Under the pieces are notes generated by a model. That model saw only the letters and a program-made list of their open reading frames with translations, did no database searches and was not told the DNA's origin. A stretch of DNA of 20,069 nucleotides, taken from NCBI GenBank assembly GCA_963628785.1, contig CAVGGQ010000036.1:1-20069 (forward strand), written 5' to 3'. Source of the DNA: Apopatocola sp963628785. Its GTDB lineage: Bacteria > Bacillota > Clostridia > Oscillospirales > Oscillospiraceae. Below, one piece after another: positions 7,898-13,035 of this stretch (position 1 is the first letter of the stretch; each line of letters starts with the position of its first letter). The translations under genes and the position numbers were made by a program.

Positions 7898-8664
7898 TGG
7901 AAGCAAACGAACGCGAAAAAATCAAAACGCAGGCCGTGGCTGCAACGGTCGCGGCACTGGCCAGTGCAAGCGTGATGGTCGGCGGTGTACTGCCCGATGA
8001 CGGCGTATTCGATGACGGCATGGACGAAGCTCCCACGCCGATCGTGGAGACCGTGCCGCTCGCTGCGGGCGGCGGCGACAGCGGGAATGTCGATGAAGTG
8101 CCCGCCGAGAACGATGAGGAAAAGAAAAAGGCGCGCCGCATGAGCGCGTGGTTTGCGCGGCTGTCGTTTTCCGCGCGGCTGATGATTTCCGTCGGCATCG
8201 GTGGGGCGGCGTGGCTCGCATCCGGCGCTCTGAGTGCGCTCTTTGCCGCTGTGATGCCGCCGGTGCTCGCCGGGGTACTCGGCTTTGCCGTGACGGCGCT
8301 CGGCATTCCGGCGGCGCTTGCGGCGCTCTGCAAGGCGTTTTTCCCGGAAAAGCGGCTGCGCGACATGGTTAGGAAAAAGAACCTGTGGTGGATCCTCGGC
8401 GGTGCGGCGCTGCTGGCCTTTCTCGGCGAAGTGCTGCCGCTCGTGTGGTCGGAATACGGCACAGTGTCGGCGCTCGTGCAGCTCGGCGGAAGTGCGGCTC
8501 TGCTTGCGGGGACCGCCACTGTGGCCATTCGGCGTGAAAAGCGCATTGACCGCGAGAGAGCCGAGGCGGAAGCGGCGAAGGAAAACGAGGTCGTTCCGGA
8601 GACTATGGAGCAGGCAAGATCCCGCGTGCTCGCCATGGTCGACGAGACGGCGCTGCACCGGTAA
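7897..8664 (+). CDS. Hypothetical membrane protein coupled to fumC
   Basis: I do not recognise this 255-residue protein. Its ATG overlaps the fumC stop (TGATG at 7895-7899), so translation is probably coupled. A short Ala/Val-rich segment (about 13-32) may be a first membrane helix. An acidic, low-complexity linker follows (PDDGVFDDGMDEAP and ENDEEKKKARR). Then come four likely membrane helices at about 92-117, 121-145, 163-184 and 188-210, and a charged C-terminal helix rich in Arg and Glu (REKRIDRERAEAEAAKENE). There are no obvious catalytic motifs. The base composition matches its neighbours, so it looks native. A role in fumarate or malate metabolism is not supported by anything beyond position. 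Confidence 0.75.
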   Translation: MEANEREKIKTQAVAATVAALASASVMVGGVLPDDGVFDDGMDEAPTPIVETVPLAAGGGDSGNVDEVPAENDEEKKKARRMSAWFARLSFSARLMISVGIGGAAWLASGALSALFAAVMPPVLAGVLGFAVTALGIPAALAALCKAFFPEKRLRDMVRKKNLWWILGGAALLAFLGEVLPLVWSEYGTVSALVQLGGSAALLAGTATVAIRREKRIDRERAEAEAAKENEVVPETMEQARSRVLAMVDETALHR

Positions 8665-8705
8665 ATGCATTCTGCGCAAAATGCGCATACGGCTTTGCAC
8701 CATAT

Positions 8706-8734
8706 GGCGGGAATGTTTCACAAACTTTCCCGCC
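8706..8734. repeat. Perfect-armed hairpin without T-run
   Basis: GGCGGGAA (8706-8713) pairs with TTCCCGCC (8727-8734), and GTTT (8715-8718) pairs with AAAC (8722-8725) inside, leaving one T-T mismatch and a CAC loop. It lies in the intergenic space after the hypothetical membrane gene. The following bases are GGGGCG, so it does not look like an ordinary terminator. Function unknown. Confidence 0.6.
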
Positions 8735-8808
8735 GGGGCGAAAAAGCGCTTGCCGCATGGCCAATGTCACTAAGTTAGCGGCGTTGCTCCAGTGGTTGAT
8801 CCAACAAG

Positions 8809-8842
8809 GAAAGAGTGCATCCGGCAACGGATGCACTCTTTC
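8809..8842. terminator. Strong hairpin, probable terminator of the fumC transcript
   Basis: GAAAGAGTGCATCCG (8809-8823) pairs perfectly over 15 bases with its complement (8828-8842) around a GCAA loop. The right arm ends in CTTTC, giving only a short T-run, so termination efficiency is uncertain. Because the hairpin is symmetric it could also act on transcripts coming from the minus-strand vsr. Confidence 0.6.
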
Positions 8843-8865
8843 TGCAAAATGGGCATGACAAATTA

Positions 8866-8883
8866 GCGGATTGAAAAATCCGC
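8866..8883. repeat. Small hairpin next to an A-tract at the island edge
   Basis: GCGGATT (8866-8872) and AATCCGC (8877-8883) pair perfectly around GAAA, and are followed on the plus strand by eight A. The A-run is on the wrong side for a minus-strand terminator, so its role is unclear. It marks the point where composition shifts from GC-rich to AT-rich. Confidence 0.45.
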
Positions 8884-8915
8884 AAAAAAAAGCTATTCAA
8901 AAACATGAAATTATG

Positions 8916-9310
8916 CTACTCTATACAGCCATCGGTGTTCTTTGCTATTTCATCTCCCCAAAACCGAATTACAGTCCAGCCAAGGAACAGAAGTTCCTTG
9001 TTATTCTCATCATCACGTTCCATATTGCGAATGATCTTCTTTTCCCAAAACTCCGGATTTTTTCCTCTTCGGATTCTTGGGCGAAGGATAGTATACCAGT
9101 CTTTTCCGTGGAAAAACTTGCTATCACAAAAACAGCAATCTTGTATTTGGTCAATGCAATATCCGGTTTTCCCGGCAGTTTTCCATAATTTTTCCGATAT
9201 CTATACCCCTTATGCCAGAGGGCTTTCCGAAGCTTCACTTCAATAGATGTGTCCTTGAAGCGAATGTGAGACATAGCTTTATGCCGTTGTTCTTTTGTAA
9301 GTACGTCCAC
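8916..9310 (-). pseudogene. vsr: Very short patch repair (Vsr) endonuclease, frameshifted
   Basis: Vsr nicks next to T:G mismatches that arise when 5-methylcytosine deaminates, and usually travels with a cytosine-5 methylase. The start is GTG at 9310-9308 behind AGGAGG (complement of 9318-9323). The first frame gives MDVLTKEQRHKAMSHIR and LPGKPDIALTKYKIAVF, with the catalytic Asp in KPDI. At an A5 run (9128-9132, T5 in the gene) one base is missing. In the shifted frame the protein continues FCDSKFFHGKDW, NPEFWEKKIIRNMERDDENN, LLFLGWTVIRFWGDEI and ends CIE at TAG (complement of 8916-8918). Restored length is about 131 residues, slightly short at the C-terminus. The gene is visibly AT-rich compared with its neighbours, which suggests transfer. 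The frameshift could also be a sequencing error in the homopolymer. Confidence 0.88.
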
Positions 9311-9344
9311 CTAATCGCCTCCTCGCCATTGGATTGTTTCCTTA

Positions 9345-9353
9345 ATTATAACA
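9345..9353 (-). promoter_or_regulatory. Extended -10 promoter of vsr
   Basis: The complement of 9345-9353 reads TGTTATAAT, a perfect extended -10. No good -35 is seen at 17 bases (TTGTGG lies 20 bases upstream). The transcript would start near 9338, about 28 bases before the vsr GTG. Confidence 0.6.
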
Positions 9354-9626
9354 TGACAGACTACCTTTTCCCACAAGGATTGACCGCCTCGCTGATAATG
9401 AATCCATACCTGCTAACGAAACCAACCAGTTAACGAATTGTACTACATATATCGTTACATGGTATGAACCCCCGTACCCACAGTGATTTCAATTGTGGGC
9501 ACTTAGTATGCGCCATTCGGCAAAAAAATAAGACCCTCTCAGGTCTAAAATCATGAAATTCTCGGTTTACGCAGCCTTATAGCCCCAATATCCGGCTATT
9601 TCTTGTATCAATATTGAAAGCCTTTT
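9354..9626. other. AT-rich non-coding stretch between vsr and hsdM remnants
   Basis: No convincing gene is present. On the minus strand, 9626 down to 9567 reads in the hsdM frame as a 19-residue tail (KRLSILIQEIAGYWGYKAA then TAA), which may be the C-terminus of an unknown deleted gene. There are two direct copies of TAACGAA (9414-9420, 9431-9437) and an inverted TCGTTA (9452-9457). A hairpin pairs GTACCCACA (9474-9482) with TGTGGGCAC (9494-9502). These fit debris of a mobile or regulatory region, but I cannot name it. Confidence 0.5.
9522..9546 (-). terminator. Possible weak terminator downstream of the hsdM remnant
   Basis: On the minus strand AGACC and GGTCT (complements of 9542-9546 and 9531-9535) form a 5-bp stem with a 6-base loop, followed by TATTTTTTT (complement of 9522-9530). 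The stem is short but the T-run is strong. It would end a minus-strand transcript from the hsdM promoter before vsr. Confidence 0.4.
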
Positions 9627-10262
9627 GTCGCAGATCGTGTCGTCCGGCGTGGGCTACACGAGCGCGACCATCATCTCGCGGATGTGCTTCGGCGTGCGGA
9701 ACTGGCCGTTCTGACCGGCAGTGGAGAGCTTGCCGAGCATGTACTCATAGAGGTCGCCCTGTATGTCCGCATAGGCGATGTCGTGCTCATAGAGATCGTC
9801 GAGGCCGGTGATGATTTTCTGCAGCACGAGCGCTGTCGGGATGAGGAACATGGCGTCCTTCATGTAGCGGGCGAACGCCGTCTCCTCCCCCGGGTCATTG
9901 CCCTCCTCCGGCACAGGGATTAGCTCGCCGTGCGCGTCGAAATCGGGCAGACGGCCGTTCTTCATCCCCTCGATGGCGGGGAAGATCCACCGCGACATGA
10001 CGGCATAGATGTCGTTCGGGTCGTTGTACTTGAATTTGCTCCAGCGCATCGACTGCCCCGCCGCGGACGCGGGGAAAATGTGCACGGTCTTGATGCCGGC
10101 TTCGGCCTCGAAGGCTTCGTTTTCCAGCTCCTTCTCGTCCAGCGAGCGGATGAACATCAGATAGGTGAGCTGCTCGATGACGGTGAGCGGATTCGTGATG
10201 CCGCCCGCCCAGATGTCCGTCCAGATCTTGTCGACTTTGTTCCTGATGACTCCCGTGACCAT
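9627..10262 (-). pseudogene. hsdM: Type I restriction-modification methyltransferase subunit (HsdM), N-terminal fragment
   Basis: An intact HsdM methylates adenine in the target of a type I restriction system together with HsdS. Only the N-terminal helical domain is left: VIRNKVDKIWTDIWAGGIT, IEQLTYLMFIRSLDEKE, WSKFKYNDPNDIYAVMSRW, and GQFRTPKHIREMMVALV. A TAG (complement of 9654-9656) stops the frame after 202 residues. Nine codons beyond it still match the family (PTPDDTICD), then homology ends at 9627, just where the SAM-binding motif (normally PACGTAGF) should follow. The catalytic domain and any hsdS or hsdR are missing. The ATG (10262-10260) has GGGAGGAG upstream and a perfect promoter. 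Composition is GC-rich like the host, unlike the vsr side. Confidence 0.88.
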
Positions 10263-10315
10263 GCCGTATTCTCCTCCCGGCTCCCGCCGAAATGTGCTTA
10301 TATTTTTCTAACAAT

Positions 10316-10344
10316 ATTATACTCACAAATGCCTTTGCTGTCAA
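10316..10344 (-). promoter_or_regulatory. Perfect consensus promoter of the hsdM remnant
   Basis: On the minus strand TTGACA (complement of 10339-10344) and TATAAT (complement of 10316-10321) are separated by exactly 17 bases. Both hexamers match the SigmaA consensus fully. Transcription would start near 10309, giving a leader of about 45 bases before the ATG. Confidence 0.85.
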
Positions 10345-10372
10345 TTTCCGTTATTTTGCCGCGCAAAGACGC

Positions 10373-10408
10373 AAAAAAGCCTGTGATCGTTGAGATCACA
10401 GGCTTTTT
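10373..10408 (-). terminator. Terminator of tRNA-Ser
   Basis: AAAAAGCCTGTGATC and its exact complement pair over 15 bases (10374-10388 with 10394-10408) around a 5-base loop, with six T at the end in the minus direction. It lies 3 bases after the tRNA 3' end. Being symmetric with A and T tracts on both sides, it can work in both directions. Confidence 0.9.
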
Positions 10409-10411
10409 ATG

Positions 10412-10503
10412 TGGCGGAGAAGCCGGGATTTGAACCCGGGCTCGGCTCATCACCGACTACTCCCTTAGCAGGGGAGCCCCTTCGGCCTCTTGGGTACTTC
10501 TCC
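10412..10503 (-). tRNA. tRNA-Ser (anticodon GCU)
   Basis: The 92-base minus-strand gene folds as a class II tRNA. The acceptor GGAGAAG pairs with CTTCTCC, followed by discriminator G and an encoded CCA. The anticodon stem CTCCC/GGGAG encloses CTGCTAA, giving anticodon GCT (complement of 10467-10469) for AGC/AGU codons. A long variable arm is present, as expected for serine, and the T arm reads CCGGGTTCAAATCCCGG. Its 3' end faces the decayed vsr-hsdM island, the usual side for tRNA-targeted integration. Confidence 0.96.
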
Positions 10504-10516
10504 AGACCGCTCGAAC

Positions 10517-10546
10517 ATCATACCACATGGTATGCGGCGTTGTCAA
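10517..10546 (-). promoter_or_regulatory. Promoter of tRNA-Ser with overlapping palindrome
   Basis: On the minus strand TTGACA (complement of 10541-10546) and TATGAT (complement of 10517-10522) are 18 bases apart, with a TGG extended -10. A 16-base inverted repeat, CATACCA-CA-TGGTATG (10519-10534), covers the -10 and part of the spacer. Confidence 0.7.
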
Positions 10547-10547
10547 T

Positions 10548-10588
10548 GAAAAATTCACGAGAACGCCGCGAAACGGCAAAATTTCGTG
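10548..10588 (-). terminator. Probable terminator of tmk
   Basis: On the minus strand an outer CACGA/TCGTG stem (10556-10560 with 10584-10588) and an inner GCCG/CGGC stem form a hairpin with an internal loop, followed by AATTTTT. It lies 7 bases after the tmk stop and directly before the tRNA-Ser -35 box. The imperfect stem makes it only a fair candidate. Confidence 0.5.
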
Positions 10589-10594
10589 TATTCC

Positions 10595-11215
10595 TCACTC
10601 GAACACGGCTTTTACGGCGGCGAGGACGTCCCGCGCCACCTCCTCCGGCGTGCGGGCGGCGTCGACGGTACAGATGCGGTCGCGCCCTTCGAGGCGGCGG
10701 AAGATCTCATGATAGCGCTTGCGGATGGCGAGGAGCGAGTTCTCGTTCTCGTAGATCTCGCGGTAGGAGCGGCCCTGCTCCATGCGGCGCAGGCACTCCT
10801 CGTCGGATAGGTCGAGGAAGATGCACAGGTCGGGCTTGCGGATCTCGGGGCAGTCGATGTTGATGTGATAGACCCACTCCGGATCGGTCACGGTGCCCTG
10901 ATAGGCGAGCGAGGAGTAATAATACCGGTCGGAGATCACATCGCGCCCGTCGGCGAGCAGCTTTTGAATGCCGTTCACCGGGTTCATGTTGTGCGCCACG
11001 CGGTCGGCCATAAATAGGGCGGCGATTTCCGCGCCGGTGCGCGGCGTGAAGCCGGAGAGCGCATCGCGGATGAGGCCGCCGGTGGCGTTCGTCGTCGGCT
11101 CCGCCGTTTCTGCGACCGACCGCCCGAGCGCGCGCAGGCTGTCCGCCAGCATACGCATCTGCGTCGTTTTCCCCGAGCCGTCTAGCCCCTCGATCACAAT
11201 AAATTTCCCGCTCAT
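10595..11215 (-). CDS. tmk: Thymidylate kinase
   Basis: A 206-residue dTMP kinase that phosphorylates dTMP to dTDP with ATP, needed for dTTP supply. The P-loop GLDGSGKTT (10-18) follows the first strand KFIVIE. The dTMP-binding DRYYYSSLAYQG block, KPDLCIFLDLSDEECLRR and the LID region GRSYREIYENEN are clear. The substrate loop that usually reads TREPGGT is AEPTTNATGGLIRDAL here, a variant seen by eye with an inserted stretch. The ATG (11215-11213) has GGAGG upstream (complement of 11224-11228). It is transcribed away from the FHA-SEDS operon from a mirrored promoter and seems monocistronic. Confidence 0.92.
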   Translation of the reverse strand: MSGKFIVIEGLDGSGKTTQMRMLADSLRALGRSVAETAEPTTNATGGLIRDALSGFTPRTGAEIAALFMADRVAHNMNPVNGIQKLLADGRDVISDRYYYSSLAYQGTVTDPEWVYHINIDCPEIRKPDLCIFLDLSDEECLRRMEQGRSYREIYENENSLLAIRKRYHEIFRRLEGRDRICTVDAARTPEEVARDVLAAVKAVFE

Positions 11216-11256
11216 ATCTGTTTCCTCCGAGCCGCTTCGCGTTTTTTCCGGGGAAT

Positions 11257-11285
11257 ATTATAGCAAATCTCTTTTCATGCCGCAA
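11257..11285 (-). promoter_or_regulatory. Promoter of tmk, extended -10
   Basis: On the minus strand TGCTATAAT (complement of 11257-11265) is a perfect extended -10, and TTGCGG (complement of 11280-11285) sits 17 bases upstream as a weak -35. It overlaps the divergent promoter of the SEDS operon. Confidence 0.65.
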
Positions 11286-11300
11286 GATAAATGCTATAAT
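11272..11300 (+). promoter_or_regulatory. Promoter of the FHA-SEDS operon, extended -10
   Basis: TGCTATAAT (11292-11300) is a perfect extended -10. TTTTCA (11272-11277) lies 17 bases upstream and matches four of six -35 positions. Transcription would start near 11307, about 28 bases before the ATG. It is divergent from, and overlaps, the tmk promoter. Confidence 0.65.
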
Positions 11301-11334
11301 ATATTTTGTATGTCTATGTCACGGGAGCTATTTC

Positions 11335-13035
11335 ATGACCGATACTGCGTTTTTGCAATATACGGGCTATGTGCTCGCGCTGCTGGCCGTCTGGATCACG
11401 GTGCGGTGCGCACGGTCCATGCTGAAAGAAAAATATGTGCCGGAGGTCTGGGGCTATCTTGAGCTGCCGGACGGCTCATCGCGCGCCATTGAGCACTGGG
11501 AGTGCATTCTCGGGCGGGCGAAGGCCTCGGACATTCTCCTCACTGGCGAGGACATCGAGCGGAGCCACGCCGCCATACAGCGCGACGGCGCGGGCGAGTG
11601 GACGATTTCCGCGCTCGACGGCGGCAAGGGCGTTTGGGTGAACGGCGAGGCCGTCAAGGGCGATGCGCCGCTGCACGGCGGCGATACCATCCGGCTCGGA
11701 AAAACGGATCTCCGCTTTCTCGCGCTCAGCGACGCGCAGCGCGCCACGCTGCAGCGGAAGCGCCCCGTGATCGGGCGAAAGGTGCAGCCGGCCGTCACGC
11801 TCCTGCTGCTCGTTTGCTTCCAGCTTGTGCTGCTCTTACAGTTCTTTTTCACGGCGGATACGGCGGATCTTTTCTCGATCTCGCTCGCGTTTGGGATGCT
11901 CTTTGCGCTCGAGTGGTTTGCTTATTTCGTGATGCGCAGCATATCCGTGCGCGGGTTTGAGCCGGAGACCATTGCCTTTTTCCTCACGACGGTCGGGTTT
12001 TCCGTCGTCGCCTCGTCCGCGCCGGAGAGCATGGTGCGGCAGTGCCTGCTGTTTCTTGCGGCGCTCGCCGTGTTCTTTGCGCTCGGCGTGTGGCTGCGCG
12101 ATCTGCGCCGCGTGCGGGCAATGCGCTGGCTGATGGCGGGCGCGGCGCTCGGCTTTCTCGCGCTCAATCTCCTGCTGAGCGAGGAGATCTGGGGCGCGAA
12201 AAACTGGCTGAGCATTGCCGGGCAGTCGCTGCAGCCGTCGGAATTCGTGAAGATCGCGTATGTGTATGCGGGCGCGGCCACGCTCGACCGTCTGTTCCGC
12301 CGCCGCAACCTCATTTTGTTCATCGGCTTTTCCGCCGTGTGCGTGGGTGCGCTCGCGCTCATGGGGGACTTCGGTACGGCGCTCGTGTTTTTTATCTGCT
12401 TCCTCGTTATCTCGTTCATGCGCTCGGGCAGCTTTGCCACGCTCTTTCTCGCCATCGGCAGCGCGGCGCTTGCGGTGATGCTCGTGCTCACCGTGAAGCC
12501 CTATGTCGCGCAGCGCTTTGCCACATGGGGACACGCGTGGGAGGATCCGCTCAGCACCGGCTACCAGCAGGTGCGTACGATGAGCGCGCTCGCCTCGGGC
12601 GGCCTCTTCGGACGCAGCGCGGGGGCCGGGTGGCTCAAGGACATTGTCGCGGCCAACACCGATATGGTGTTCGGCGTCGTGTGCGAGGAGCTCGGACTGA
12701 TCGTCGGGTTCTGCTGTGTGCTGTCGATCTTGCTGCTGGCGGTATTCTCCGTGCGCAGCGCGGCCGCGGGGCGCTCTTCCTACTATGTCATTGCCTCGTG
12801 CGCCACGGTCACGATCTTCATGGCGCAGCTTGCGCTCAATGTGTTCGGTTCGCTCGACATTCTGCCGTTCACGGGCGTGACATTCCCGTTCGTATCAAAA
12901 GGCGGCTCGAGTCTCATCTCCTGCTGGGGCATGCTCGCCTACATCAAGGCCGGCGACACGCGGCAGGGCGGCAGCTTCGCTCTGCGCACGAGCTTTGAGC
13001 GCCGGAAGAAAAAGCGGAAGGGGGCGGCGAAATGA
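11335..13035 (+). CDS. FHA-domain / SEDS (FtsW/RodA/SpoVE) peptidoglycan polymerase fusion
   Basis: A 566-residue membrane protein. SEDS proteins are glycosyltransferases that polymerise lipid II into glycan strands together with a class B PBP. Residues 7-23 form a membrane helix, about 40-130 an FHA domain (LGR at 59-61, His78, WVNG at 101-104), and about 145-545 the SEDS domain with some ten helices. SEDS hallmarks are GAKNWLSI, LQPSEFVKIAYV, LMGDFGTALV, GYQQVRTMSALASGGLFG, and NTDMVFGVVCEELGLI, where Asp443 matches the catalytic Asp of RodA; PFVSKGGSSLIS is near the end. GGGAG (11323-11327) precedes the ATG. Its stop overlaps the PBP start (ATGA), fitting a RodA/FtsW-PBP pair. The usual length without FHA is about 370-420 residues. 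Which of RodA, FtsW or SpoVE it serves as is not clear. Confidence 0.93.
   Translation: MTDTAFLQYTGYVLALLAVWITVRCARSMLKEKYVPEVWGYLELPDGSSRAIEHWECILGRAKASDILLTGEDIERSHAAIQRDGAGEWTISALDGGKGVWVNGEAVKGDAPLHGGDTIRLGKTDLRFLALSDAQRATLQRKRPVIGRKVQPAVTLLLLVCFQLVLLLQFFFTADTADLFSISLAFGMLFALEWFAYFVMRSISVRGFEPETIAFFLTTVGFSVVASSAPESMVRQCLLFLAALAVFFALGVWLRDLRRVRAMRWLMAGAALGFLALNLLLSEEIWGAKNWLSIAGQSLQPSEFVKIAYVYAGAATLDRLFRRRNLILFIGFSAVCVGALALMGDFGTALVFFICFLVISFMRSGSFATLFLAIGSAALAVMLVLTVKPYVAQRFATWGHAWEDPLSTGYQQVRTMSALASGGLFGRSAGAGWLKDIVAANTDMVFGVVCEELGLIVGFCCVLSILLLAVFSVRSAAAGRSSYYVIASCATVTIFMAQLALNVFGSLDILPFTGVTFPFVSKGGSSLISCWGMLAYIKAGDTRQGGSFALRTSFERRKKKRKGAAK

Noticed and set aside
8665..8915. Search for a direct repeat of the tRNA-Ser 3' end as the outer attachment site of the island
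   Set aside because: No stretch resembling the T arm and acceptor end (GGTTCAAATCCCGG or CTTCTCCGCCA) was seen in either orientation, so no att pair is claimed.
8871..9246. Two plus-strand open frames of about 105-113 codons over the vsr region
   Set aside because: They are antisense to vsr, whose two frames give continuous family homology; the plus-strand products have no motif and no ribosome binding site.
9414..9502. Short direct and inverted repeats (TAACGAA, hairpin at 9474-9502) as a CRISPR remnant
   Set aside because: Only two 7-base copies without regular spacers or a typical repeat length, and no cas gene is nearby.
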